A stretch of DNA of 64,000 nt from Clostridiales bacterium (GTDB lineage Bacteria; Bacillota; Clostridia; Christensenellales; Aristaeellaceae): the NCBI GenBank assembly GCA_015056255.1, contig SVGP01000004.1:62001-126000 (forward strand). The letters run 5' to 3'. This document shows positions 16,909-25,830 of this stretch, piece by piece; within the stretch, counting starts at the first letter, position 1; each line of letters starts with the position of its first letter. Both the position numbers and the translations under genes were made by a program. The notes under the pieces are model-generated. The model was not told where the DNA came from, ran no database searches, and saw only the letters and a program-made list of their open reading frames with translations.

Positions 16909-18420
16909 GTGAGAACATTAGCAAAGGCAACGGTATTTTGCCTGATGATCGCGATGCTTCTGCCTACATTTACGGCGTTTGCCAGCGAGGACGGCAAGTT
17001 TACCAATTATACCTATAATTACGATTACTGGCAGGACGAAATCGAGATGCCCGACGCGTATCGTGTGGATGAAGTCATTTATTCCGATACGCTGGGTCTT
17101 GAAACGCCCTTGAACAAGCCTCAGAGCTTGTACATCAGAGACAATTTCATCTATGTTGCCGACACCGGCAACAACCGCGTGCTTGAAATCGAAAACAGGG
17201 GAGGGGAGTTTGTCCTTTCCCGCATCATCGATACGATTTCAGGTGTGGAGCCTGCATCCCTTGCTTCTCCCAGCGACATGTTTGTGGATGAAGCTGGCAA
17301 TATCTACATCGCCGATACGGGCAACCACCGCATTGTCAAGGCCGACAAGGATTTAAACTTCCTTTTAAGCTTTGTAAAGCCCACGGATTCCACGTTTGAT
17401 CAGAACAGTGATTTTCTGCCCAGCCGTTTGGTTGTCGATGTGTCCGGCCGCGTATACACGCTTGCCACCAACATCAACAAGGGCCTGATCAAGTACGAAG
17501 CCGACGGCGTATTCGCCGGATTCATCGGCGCAAACCCCGTAACATACACGATGTTTGAATACATCTGGAAAACGTTCTTCACCTCCAAGGCGCAAAGAGA
17601 GCAGCAGGCGGCGTTCGTTCCCACCGAGTATTCGAACATTGCCATTGATGAAGAAGGCTTCATCTATGCGACCAACGCGGTGTTCTCCGAATACGATCTT
17701 CTGTGGGACAATGCAAAGCCCATTCGCCGTTTAAACAGCATCGGAAACGATATCCTGATCAAAAACGGCTGGCTCCCGCCCATTGGCGATATCTATTGGG
17801 AGGAGCAGTCCATCGAATACGGCCCGAGCAAGTTCCGCGATATCACCGTGCTTGATAACGACATCTACGTCGCCTTTGACCGCACCCGCGGCCGCCTGTT
17901 CGGCTATGACAGCCAGGGCATTCTCCTTTGGGCGTTCGGTAACAAGGGCAACACCGAAGGCACGTTTACCGGCGCGATTTCCATCGAGCATATGGGCAAC
18001 GACCTGTATTGTCTGGATGAGCTCGGCTGCACGATCACCGTTTTCAAGCCCACCGATTACGGCAATCTGATCTTCGAAGCCACCGACCAGTACTTAAAGG
18101 GCGATTACGATGCTTCTGCCGACACCTGGAGAGAGGTTTTGAAGCTCAACGCCAACTACAATCTGGCCTTTATCGGAATCGGAAGAGCGCTGATGCGTCA
18201 GGAAAATTTCGAAGAAGCCATGAAATACTTCAAGATGGCTTACGATCAGGAGAATTACGGCAGAGCCTATCGCTATTTCCGAAAGGAAAGAATCGAGGAG
18301 AATATCGGCTGGATCGTAGCGATTGCGGTTGTTTTGATCGCCGTCATTCTGGTTCTCAAGCTGGTAAGGAAAATGAAGTGGGAGGTGCTGAGTTATGAAA
18401 GCAAGCGCAAAGTCCATTAA
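16909..18420 (+). CDS. secreted NHL-repeat protein with TPR and C-terminal membrane helix
   Basis: Protein of 503 residues with a signal peptide (about 1-26, ending TAFASE). The beta-propeller region (about 50-390) has recognisable NHL repeats, with IYVADTGNNRVLEI and IYIADTGNHRIVKAD as the clearest. A TPR-like helical part follows (about 395-460, FEEAMKYFKMAYDQENY) and then a membrane helix (about 471-491) with a basic tail, so the propeller is displayed outside. Function is unknown; its place between two permease pairs suggests it belongs to the uptake machine. GTG at 16909 is preferred over TTG at 16903, because GGGGGG lies 8 bases before it. Confidence 0.82.
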   Translation: MRTLAKATVFCLMIAMLLPTFTAFASEDGKFTNYTYNYDYWQDEIEMPDAYRVDEVIYSDTLGLETPLNKPQSLYIRDNFIYVADTGNNRVLEIENRGGEFVLSRIIDTISGVEPASLASPSDMFVDEAGNIYIADTGNHRIVKADKDLNFLLSFVKPTDSTFDQNSDFLPSRLVVDVSGRVYTLATNINKGLIKYEADGVFAGFIGANPVTYTMFEYIWKTFFTSKAQREQQAAFVPTEYSNIAIDEEGFIYATNAVFSEYDLLWDNAKPIRRLNSIGNDILIKNGWLPPIGDIYWEEQSIEYGPSKFRDITVLDNDIYVAFDRTRGRLFGYDSQGILLWAFGNKGNTEGTFTGAISIEHMGNDLYCLDELGCTITVFKPTDYGNLIFEATDQYLKGDYDASADTWREVLKLNANYNLAFIGIGRALMRQENFEEAMKYFKMAYDQENYGRAYRYFRKERIEENIGWIVAIAVVLIAVILVLKLVRKMKWEVLSYESKRKVH

Positions 18421-19063
18421 GGGCGAAACGCGCTTTCAGCGCTACATCGCTTCCGTGAAATACGCAAAGCACGTCATATTCCATCCCTTCGACGGATTCT
18501 GGGATCTTGTGCATGAAAAGAGGGGATCGCTCGGCGCGGCGCACACATTCCTTGCGCTGTTCCTGCTTTCCTACGTCTTAAGGCTCATGTACACAAACTT
18601 CCAGTTCATCACCGCGCCTCTTCAGTACATCAATATCTATGAACAGTGCGCGTCTCTCCTTCTTCCGTTTTTGATCATCTGCATCTCCAACTGGGCGCTT
18701 TCCACGCTCTTTGACGGAAAAGGCTACTTCAAGGACATTTATATGGCGCTTTGCTACGCGCTGGTGCCGTATTTCCTGATCCAGCTGCCGCTGGTATTGA
18801 TCAGCCACTTTATCTCCTTTGACGAAGTTGCCTATTACAACGTGCTGGCCGGCATCTCGGTCATCTGGCCTGTATTTTTGGTGTTTGTTGCGCTTATGCA
18901 GGTGCACGATTACACCCCCGGAAAGGCGTTCATTTTCCTGTTTGTCACTATTTTCGGCGCGCTGGTCATTCTGTTCCTCATTCTGGTTTTCTTCAGCCTT
19001 TTGAGCGATGCGGCTGCATATTTTGTATCGCTGTATCGAGAAATTGTCTTCAGACTGCACTAA
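18395..19063 (+). CDS. YIP1 family multi-pass membrane protein
   Basis: Protein of 222 residues with an amphipathic start, the HPFDGFWDLVHEKRGS segment typical of bacterial YIP1 domains, and about five hydrophobic helices between residues 50 and 215. The start lies 26 bases inside the previous gene with TGGGAGGTG upstream, so translation is coupled. YIP1-like genes recur beside NHL and DUF5696 genes in Firmicute sugar-transport loci, but I know of no proven function. Confidence 0.83.
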   Translation: MKASAKSIKGETRFQRYIASVKYAKHVIFHPFDGFWDLVHEKRGSLGAAHTFLALFLLSYVLRLMYTNFQFITAPLQYINIYEQCASLLLPFLIICISNWALSTLFDGKGYFKDIYMALCYALVPYFLIQLPLVLISHFISFDEVAYYNVLAGISVIWPVFLVFVALMQVHDYTPGKAFIFLFVTIFGALVILFLILVFFSLLSDAAAYFVSLYREIVFRLH

Positions 19064-19078
19064 GGAGGTGGCGTGACG

Positions 19079-21667
19079 ATGAAAAAGAAAAAGTCGATTC
19101 TCGTTCGTTTGCTTCCGTGGATTATTGTACTTGCGGCTCTGGCGGCATTTGTATACTTCGTAGGTATTCCGCTGTATGCGCCTCAGGAGACGGAAGAGCT
19201 TGCTCCGCCCCAGATCATCTTCTATGAAGGCGAAATGGGCAAGGATTCCCTTAAGATGGAAAACGAGCACCTTCTTTTTGAAATGGATCCCGAAACCTCC
19301 CATTTCAAAATCACTGAGAAGGCGACCGGACGCGAATGGCTATCCAACCCCGCCGACGCGAATAAGGACAAAAAGGCCGTTTCCACCAACAAGGGCGTTC
19401 TCAATTCCACGCTTCTTCTCTATTATTCTCCCTCTGGCAGTACCGATATAGAGAGAAACAACTTCCAATATTCCATTGAGAATCAGAACTTCTCCTATGA
19501 GATCACCGAGGACGGCGCAATCCGAGTGACCTACGCCATCGGCCAGATCGAAAAGGTGTACACCATTCCTTATGCCATCACTTCTGAGAGATATAAGTTC
19601 TACACCGATCAGATGAGCAGTAAGGATAAAAAGAAGGTCGGCGGCTACTATTCCAAGCAGACGCCCGCCTCTCTTGACAAGCTGAGCGCGGAAGAGAAGG
19701 ACGCCATGCTTGCACTGTATCCGTCGCTTGCCGAGCAGGAACTGTACATCATGAAGTCCAATATCTCCGCCGCCAATAAGGAAAACGCTGAAAACGTGTT
19801 TGCGGCGCTGGGCTACAACGAAGAAGAGTATGCGATCGATCAGGCGCTGATTGCGGGCAAGAAGGAATCCGACAACCCTGTTTTCAACGTAGTGGTTGAA
19901 TATCGCCTGGACGAAAGCGACTTTGTTGTCAGTGTGCCCATGCAGGATATGCGTTATCGCGCGGACTATCCGATCACCTATCTTACGCTTCTGCCCATGT
20001 TCGGCGCGCAGGGCGTGGATCAGGAAGGATTCATCCTCGTGCCCGAGGGCAGCGGTGCGCTCATCAACTATAACAACGGAAAGCTCAAGCAGAACAGCTA
20101 CTTTGCCAATCTTTACGGCTGGGATTATGCCCAGAAGCGCAAAGAGGTTGTCAATGAGACGCAGGCGCTGTTCCCCGTATTCGGTATGACCGGAAACGGC
20201 GGCTCCTTTATCTGCGTAATCGAAGGCGCAAGCGCATACGCCGGCATTCAGGCCGACATCTCCATGCGCTATAACTCCTACAACTACGCAAACGCCAAGT
20301 ACACCATTATCCATGGCGAGGAATACAACGTATCGGCCAAGACGGCGCAGATCGTTAAAATGTTTGAAAAGCAGATGCCTGAAGACGTGATTCAGCAAAG
20401 ATACTGCTTTATCAACTCCGACAGCTATGTGGATATGGCGAAAACTTACGGCGAATACCTCGCTAAAACCCATCCCGAGCTCAGCGATGTAAACGCTGAC
20501 GAGGACATGCCCGTAAACGTTGAGCTCGTCGGCGCGATCAGTAAAACCGTTGTCAAGTTCGGCATGCCCATCGATTCCGCCGAACCCGCAACCACGTTTG
20601 AAGACGCTGAAACCATTATTGGCGATCTTACTTCTTCCGGGTTTAAAAACCTTTCTGTTCGCTTCTCCGGCTGGAGCAACGGCGGCGTGAACCAGAGAGT
20701 TCTGAATAATATAAAGGTTGTCAATAAGCTCGGCGGGGAAGAGGGCATGAAGCAGTTGATTGCCTCCGCCGAAGAAAGCGGTGTTCCGCTCTACTTCGAC
20801 GGCATCAGCCTTTTCGCCTACGACAGCGGCATGCTGCGCGGCTTCAATCCCTTTAACGACGCCGCCCGCTATGCAACCCGCGAGCAGGTCAAGATCGAGC
20901 CCTATTCCTTCATCACCTATCGTCCGGTCGATTGGAAGGATTCTTTCCAGCTGGTCAGCCCCGCATATGCAAGCGAGATGGCGGACAATCTCATCGAAAA
21001 GCTCGATGAAATGAACGCCGCCGGCGTTGCCTTCCGAGATATCGGAAGCCTGCTTTCCGCAGACTATAACCCAAAGGCGCTTGTCACCCGCGAGCAGGTG
21101 AAGGCGATGAACATCGAAACCATGAAGGACGCAAAGGCGCTTGGCCAGAAGATCCAGATTAAGGAAGGCTTTGACTTCGCCATTCCCTATGCGGATATGA
21201 TTACCGACATGGATCTGAAAGGCTCTGAATACGCCATCATCGATGAAACGATTCCGTTCTATCAGATCGCGCTGCACGGACACGTTGAATACACGGGTCA
21301 GCCCATCAACATCGCTTCCGACTGGGAGACCGAGCTGCTGGACTGCGTTCAGTACGGCGCAGGTCTCAACTTCACCTTCATGGCGGAGGACGCAAAGATC
21401 GTTCAGGAAACCTATCATTCGGGCCTGTACGGCGCGTCCTACGAAGAGTGGGCGGAGGATGTTAAGAAGATCGTAAACGATTACCAGACCGGCATGAAGG
21501 GTCTCAATCAGCTTGAGATCACCGGCCACGATATTCTGGGCGACGTTACGGTTACGACCTATGCGGATGGCAGAAGCGTTTACGTCAACTATGGCTTCGA
21601 AGATTACGCGGTTGGCGAAGATATCGTTCCTGCGCGCAGCTACATCGTAGTAGGGGGTGACAAGTAA
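19079..21667 (+). CDS. DUF5696-type membrane-anchored protein
   Basis: Protein of 862 residues. A basic start MKKKKSILVRL precedes one hydrophobic helix (about 8-29), so the rest is extracytoplasmic. The N-terminal half (about 60-430) is beta-rich. The C-terminal half (about 440-830) alternates strands and helices like a TIM barrel, with NLSVRFSGWSNGG, PLYFDGISLFAYDSG and FRDIGSLLSADYNP; this fits the DUF5696 family, which I would place near glycoside hydrolases without naming a reaction. AGGAGG lies just upstream of both GTG 19073 and ATG 19079; the ATG is chosen. The stop overlaps the next start (TAATG). Confidence 0.8.
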   Translation: MKKKKSILVRLLPWIIVLAALAAFVYFVGIPLYAPQETEELAPPQIIFYEGEMGKDSLKMENEHLLFEMDPETSHFKITEKATGREWLSNPADANKDKKAVSTNKGVLNSTLLLYYSPSGSTDIERNNFQYSIENQNFSYEITEDGAIRVTYAIGQIEKVYTIPYAITSERYKFYTDQMSSKDKKKVGGYYSKQTPASLDKLSAEEKDAMLALYPSLAEQELYIMKSNISAANKENAENVFAALGYNEEEYAIDQALIAGKKESDNPVFNVVVEYRLDESDFVVSVPMQDMRYRADYPITYLTLLPMFGAQGVDQEGFILVPEGSGALINYNNGKLKQNSYFANLYGWDYAQKRKEVVNETQALFPVFGMTGNGGSFICVIEGASAYAGIQADISMRYNSYNYANAKYTIIHGEEYNVSAKTAQIVKMFEKQMPEDVIQQRYCFINSDSYVDMAKTYGEYLAKTHPELSDVNADEDMPVNVELVGAISKTVVKFGMPIDSAEPATTFEDAETIIGDLTSSGFKNLSVRFSGWSNGGVNQRVLNNIKVVNKLGGEEGMKQLIASAEESGVPLYFDGISLFAYDSGMLRGFNPFNDAARYATREQVKIEPYSFITYRPVDWKDSFQLVSPAYASEMADNLIEKLDEMNAAGVAFRDIGSLLSADYNPKALVTREQVKAMNIETMKDAKALGQKIQIKEGFDFAIPYADMITDMDLKGSEYAIIDETIPFYQIALHGHVEYTGQPINIASDWETELLDCVQYGAGLNFTFMAEDAKIVQETYHSGLYGASYEEWAEDVKKIVNDYQTGMKGLNQLEITGHDILGDVTVTTYADGRSVYVNYGFEDYAVGEDIVPARSYIVVGGDK

Positions 21668-22698
21668 TGGCACAGGCTAAGAGAAAGGCCGGCGTAAGGA
21701 AATGGGGTCTGATCGATTCCATTCTGACCTATCTGCCGATTGAACCCCTGATGCGCCTTTTTAAAGGCGACAAGAAGAAAAACGGCACGTTCGATTCTAT
21801 GAGATCCAGAAATGCCAGAATCGGAACGCTGTTTGTGCTTCCCTTCATCCTCGGTTTCCTTGTGTTCATGGTAAAGCCCCTGTGTGAATCGCTTGTCATG
21901 AGCTTCTCTTCCGTAACCATCGTTCGCGGAAGCGGCTATACCAGCGAACTCATCGGCTTTGAAAACTACAAATACGCCCTGAGCGTCGACCCCGAATTTA
22001 ACACCTATCTCGTAGATGAAATCGGCCGAATGGCGATTAACGCGATTTCCACGCTCGTTCTTTCCTTTGTTATCGCGGTTATCTTGAATCAGGATTTCAA
22101 AGGCAGAACCGCCGCCCGCGCCATCTTCTTCCTGCCGGTTATCCTTGCCTCCGGCGTTCTGCCCGGCATTGAAGCGCAGATCGGCTCCAACCAGGAAATT
22201 ACGATGATCGAATCCGTTGCGGAAGAATTGTCATCGTCATCGGGTATTAACATTTCTGAGACGCTGCAGGATCTTCTCTCCGTGTCCGGCGTAGCCGGAA
22301 GCGTGTTCCAGATTCTGTTTGACATGATCGACGCCATTTACGACATCGTTATGGCCAGCGGTATCCAGATTATCGTATTCCTGTCCGGTCTTCAGGCTAT
22401 TTCGCCCTCTCTATACGAGGCGGCGGACATGGAAGGCTGTACCGCATGGGAATCCTTCTGGAAGATCACGTTCCCCATGGTCAGCCCGCTGCTTCTGGTT
22501 AACTGCATCTACACCATTATCGACTTCTTCATGAAGAACGATAACAAGGTTATGGAGCTGATTAACGAGGTTATGTACAAGCAGGTTCGCTTCGGCGAGA
22601 GCGCTGCCATGAGCTGGATCTACTTTGCGATTGCTCTTGCATTCATTGCGGTGAGCTCCTTCATCATTACCAGGGGGGTACACTACTATGAAGACTAA
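21667..22698 (+). CDS. sugar ABC transporter permease (MalF type), pair 2
   Basis: Permease of 343 residues with an N-terminal cytoplasmic tail of about 50 residues and six predicted helices. The EAA loop reads YEAADMEGCTAWESFWKI near residue 252. It starts on the stop of the DUF5696 gene and overlaps the next permease by 11 bases. It is probably a partner of the permease that follows and of the binding protein at 24033. An insertion of about 50 polar residues between helices 3 and 4 (near 175-205) is longer than in MalF-type relatives. Confidence 0.93.
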   Translation: MAQAKRKAGVRKWGLIDSILTYLPIEPLMRLFKGDKKKNGTFDSMRSRNARIGTLFVLPFILGFLVFMVKPLCESLVMSFSSVTIVRGSGYTSELIGFENYKYALSVDPEFNTYLVDEIGRMAINAISTLVLSFVIAVILNQDFKGRTAARAIFFLPVILASGVLPGIEAQIGSNQEITMIESVAEELSSSSGINISETLQDLLSVSGVAGSVFQILFDMIDAIYDIVMASGIQIIVFLSGLQAISPSLYEAADMEGCTAWESFWKITFPMVSPLLLVNCIYTIIDFFMKNDNKVMELINEVMYKQVRFGESAAMSWIYFAIALAFIAVSSFIITRGVHYYED

Positions 22699-23695
22699 CA
22701 AAACCGAAATGATCCGCAAGCGCGATTTCTGGGAGGCAAACCGTCAGTCCGGCGGCTACCTCCTGAAAAATAAGGTCTCTAAGGCAATCGTCTCTGTGGT
22801 TCGCGCGCTGTTGCTGTTTGGTCTGTGCTTCATGATCATCCAGCCCCTTCTGACCCGCTTTTCCACGTCGCTCATGCCGGAAAAGGATCTGTACGATTCC
22901 ACCGTCATCCTGCTTCCAAGAGAAATCACCTTTGACAACTACCGAATCGTCGCCGATCTTACCGGCCTTCCCAAGTCCATGCTGAACACCGTTTGGACCA
23001 GCGCGCTGGTTTCGGTTCTGCAGGTGGTTGCCTGTACGCTGGTCGGCTACGGATTTGCAAGGTATGATTTCCCGCTTAAAAAGCTCTGGTTTGGCTGCGT
23101 TATCGTCACAATCATCGTGCCGCCGCAGACCATCGCCACCGCTTTGTACATGAACTTCGTAAACTTTGATGTTCTGGGTATCTTTAAGCTCTTTACGGGA
23201 AAGGGCGTAAACCTTCACGGTTCGCTCGTTCCGTATTCGCTGATGAGCTTAACCTGCATGGGCCTTAAAAACGGCCTGTATATCTACATGCTGAGGCAGT
23301 ATTTCAAGGGCATTCCGAAATCCCTCGAAGAGGCTGCGTATGTGGACGGCTGCGGAAGCCTTCATACCTTCGTTCGCATCATGCTTCCCGATGCCATGCC
23401 CACCATCTTAAGCTGCTTCCTGTTCTCCTTTGTATGGCAGTGGACGGATCTTTTCTACACCAGAAACTTCCTGTCCAACTATTCCATCTTCTCTAACGAG
23501 CTTTCCACGATTCTGACCCGAATGAACTACTACTTCTCCACCGAGTCCGGAAAGCCCACCATCGTTCCCGTCGGCCGTCAGATGCAGCTGGTTTCCATCG
23601 GAATCCTCATCTGCTGCATCCCGCTGATCATTCTCTACATCTTCACCCAGCGCACCTTCGTAGAGTCGATCGCCATGTCCGGTACGAAGGAATAA
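22688..23695 (+). CDS. carbohydrate ABC permease (MalG type), pair 2
   Basis: Permease of 335 residues, six helices, with the ATPase-docking loop EEAAYVDGCGSLHTFVRI near residue 220. Translationally coupled to the upstream permease, with GGGGGT before the start. It ends the tightly packed part of the operon: the next gene, its likely binding protein, is separated by 337 bases of repeat and hairpin sequence. Confidence 0.93.
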   Translation: MKTNKTEMIRKRDFWEANRQSGGYLLKNKVSKAIVSVVRALLLFGLCFMIIQPLLTRFSTSLMPEKDLYDSTVILLPREITFDNYRIVADLTGLPKSMLNTVWTSALVSVLQVVACTLVGYGFARYDFPLKKLWFGCVIVTIIVPPQTIATALYMNFVNFDVLGIFKLFTGKGVNLHGSLVPYSLMSLTCMGLKNGLYIYMLRQYFKGIPKSLEEAAYVDGCGSLHTFVRIMLPDAMPTILSCFLFSFVWQWTDLFYTRNFLSNYSIFSNELSTILTRMNYYFSTESGKPTIVPVGRQMQLVSIGILICCIPLIILYIFTQRTFVESIAMSGTKE

Positions 23696-23705
23696 TGTAG
23701 CAAAT

Positions 23706-23872
23706 TGAGGCCAAAAGGCTCCCTTGTGCAAAGGGAGCTGTCACCGAAGGTGACTGAGGGATTGAAAAGCGAAAGCGGCTTAAACAGAAAGTGCATGTTA
23801 TAAACGAACACAGCTGTCAATCCCTCTGCCCCGGCTGACGCCGGGCCACCTCCCTTTACACAAGGGAGGCAA
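23706..23872. repeat. family B palindromic repeat pair between permease and binding protein
   Basis: Left unit GGCTCCCTTGTGCAAAGGGAG with GTGACTGAGGGATTG, right unit CAATCCCTCTGCC... with CCTCCCTTTACACAAGGGAG, in inverted orientation around about 50 bases. The same style of unit recurs at 25486-25640, 28461-28482, 52601-52646 and 57391-57490. The rest of the 23696-24032 gap holds only the hairpin at 23984-24004. Confidence 0.75.
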
Positions 23873-23983
23873 AGGAACGGGAAATGCCGTCTTCAACGGA
23901 TTTGATTGAGTCAAGCCGTAGGGAAGGCGCTTTAACTCCCGATCCCTGTCCGGATTTTTCGGACACCCCAACTTCGAATCTAT

Positions 23984-24004
23984 GTGCGTTACTAAAAAAC
24001 GCAC
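23984..24004 (+). promoter_or_regulatory. hairpin just upstream of the second binding-protein gene
   Basis: GTGCGTT and AACGCAC with a 7-base loop, ending 28 bases before the start codon and followed by AATATTTTT and AGGAGG. It may terminate, process or stabilise RNA between the permeases and the strongly biased binding-protein gene. Confidence 0.45.
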
Positions 24005-24032
24005 ACAGAAATATTTTTAGGAGGAACCCATT

Positions 24033-25388
24033 ATGAAGAAACTGGTCGCAATGCTCCTTTCCCTCATGATGCTGCTCGTATGCGTTGCTGCGTACGCAGA
24101 AGCTCCCGAAGGATACCCCGAGATCAAAGCGGGCGTAGACTTTGGCGGCGCCGAAATCTACATCTACGACTATTGGACTGCAAGCGCTGAGCGCGTAGCC
24201 GAGCCCACCGACGAACAGCAGGCTCAGTATGACTATCGCGATTGGCTCGAAGCCACCTACAACTGCAAGATCACCCAGATCCAGAAGGGCGACTGGGAAT
24301 CCAACGTAACCGAGCTCATCAACTTCACCACCGCTCCCGACGGCACCCTGTGCCTGTTCATCCTTCCCCCGGACTTCGTTGGTACCCCCATGGCCAATGA
24401 CCTGTTCGCTGCTTGGAACGAGAACGACCTGATCGACCTCGGCGCTGACAAGTGGAACGATGCCACTGTCAACTTCATGACCAAGGGCGGCAAGGTATAC
24501 GGCGTTTCCACCGGCAACTCCGAGCCCCGTCAGTGCCTGTTCTTCAACAAGCGCGTTCTTGAAGAAGCCGGCATCGACTGGAACACCATTTATGACATGC
24601 AGGCTGAAGGCACCTGGACTTGGGACGTTTTCGAGTCCATGCTCCAGCAGATCAACAACGACGTTGACAACGACGGCGTTCTTGACATCTACGGCCTCAC
24701 CGGCTCCAACTCTGACCTCTACATGATGGGCGCTTTCTCCAACGGCGCTGAGTTCTTCAACTTCAACGAAGCCGGCGAGCTCCAGATTGCCTGCAACTCT
24801 GACGCTGCTCTCGAAGGCCTCCAGTGGGCGAAGGACATCTGGAACAACTACGGCTATCAGCAGCCCGCCGACGGCAACTGGGATTACTTCAAGGCTGCCT
24901 GGAACCAGGGCTTCTGCGGCTTCTACATGTATCAGACCTACGGCGGATTCAACGACAACAGCGAACTCTCCAGCATGGCTGACGAGTGGGGCTGCGTTGC
25001 ATTCCCCATCGGCCCCAAGGGCGACAAGTATGTTACCATCGTTTCCGATAACGTAACCGTTATCCCCAACGTATATGATGCTGATACCACTGCGAAGCTG
25101 GCCTTCATCTATGACATGTGGTCCAACGCCACCCCCGGCTACGACGATGAGTTCGGCTGGATCGGCAACAAGTACAACTTCACCGACGAGCGCGCTGTAG
25201 ACGAGACCTATGCCATGCTCCGTGAACCCGAGCACTGCGTAGCCAACAACGTTCTCTACATCGGCTCCATCAACGACGTTCTGGGCAGCCCCCTGCTCTG
25301 GCAGCTTGGCGGATCCACCCCCGCTGAACTCGTTGACGCCGCGACTCCCGCATGGCAGGCCCTCTGCGACGCCTTCAACGGCAAATAA
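24033..25388 (+). CDS. extracellular sugar-binding protein (family 1), highly expressed type
   Basis: Protein of 451 residues with a signal peptide MKKLVAMLLSLMMLLVC...AYA, cleaved before EAPEG near residue 23; the cysteine is not in a lipobox. The mature part has the family 1 layout, with LAFIYDMWSNATPGYDDEF and a Trp-rich middle (GTWTWDVFES, NGYQ-like aromatic patches) for sugar stacking. Codon use differs from all neighbours: AAC, GAC, TTC, TAC and GGC are used almost exclusively, as in very abundant proteins. It follows permease pair 2 and is the likely soluble partner. Ribosome-binding site AGGAGG, terminator directly after. Confidence 0.92.
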   Translation: MKKLVAMLLSLMMLLVCVAAYAEAPEGYPEIKAGVDFGGAEIYIYDYWTASAERVAEPTDEQQAQYDYRDWLEATYNCKITQIQKGDWESNVTELINFTTAPDGTLCLFILPPDFVGTPMANDLFAAWNENDLIDLGADKWNDATVNFMTKGGKVYGVSTGNSEPRQCLFFNKRVLEEAGIDWNTIYDMQAEGTWTWDVFESMLQQINNDVDNDGVLDIYGLTGSNSDLYMMGAFSNGAEFFNFNEAGELQIACNSDAALEGLQWAKDIWNNYGYQQPADGNWDYFKAAWNQGFCGFYMYQTYGGFNDNSELSSMADEWGCVAFPIGPKGDKYVTIVSDNVTVIPNVYDADTTAKLAFIYDMWSNATPGYDDEFGWIGNKYNFTDERAVDETYAMLREPEHCVANNVLYIGSINDVLGSPLLWQLGGSTPAELVDAATPAWQALCDAFNGK

Positions 25389-25429
25389 TAGAGAGCTAAG
25401 TCATTAAAGAGTTAGACGCTCAAACGAAG

Positions 25430-25461
25430 CCGCCGCGTGCGAAAGCACGCGGCGGTTTTTT
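25430..25461 (+). terminator. strong terminator at the end of the transport operon
   Basis: CCGCCGCGTGC, GAAA tetraloop, GCACGCGGCGG, TTTTTT: a perfect 11-base stem. Confidence 0.95.
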
Positions 25462-25485
25462 AGATTGATACGACAGCTAAAAAAG

Positions 25486-25640
25486 CCTTCCCCTTGAGGG
25501 GAAGGTGGCATTGCGAAGCAATGACGGATGAGGTGGAGAAAGAAGCTTAGCTTGCATTAATCAAGATGCAATTTGCTGAGGGGACACCTCATCAGTCGCC
25601 TGACGGCGACAGCTTCCCCTCAAGGGGAAGCCTTTCGGGA
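25486..25640. repeat. family B palindromic repeat pair
   Basis: CCTTCCCCTTGAGGGGAAGG with CATTGCGAAGCAATG and GATGAGGTGG on the left; CACCTCATCAGTC, GCCTGACGGCGAC and CTTCCCCTCAAGGGGAAG on the right. Opposite orientations enclose about 50 bases. A remnant of repeat family A (GGGGCGTGCATTGCACGCCC) follows at 25732-25752. Apart from these and the terminator, the 25389-25830 gap holds nothing else I can support. Confidence 0.75.
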
Positions 25641-25830
25641 AACGTATAATCGGTTTATTTGGACGTTACACGGCGGTTCGGACAGTCAATGATCTTCCCT
25701 GTGATTGTGTTTGTATGTGATGAGAATTGAAGGGGCGTGCATTGCACGCCCGCTCTGCTTTTTATCAAACAAAAAGCGCTGCCCTTACGACTTTGAATGC
25801 CGCTTTGGGACAGCGCTGAATCATTCTGTT

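Noticed and set aside
19340..21673. Long open frame on the minus strand, opposite the DUF5696 gene (about 777 codons)
   Set aside because: It mirrors the codon pattern of the plus-strand gene, has no ribosome-binding site or recognisable domain, and the plus-strand protein has clear family features.
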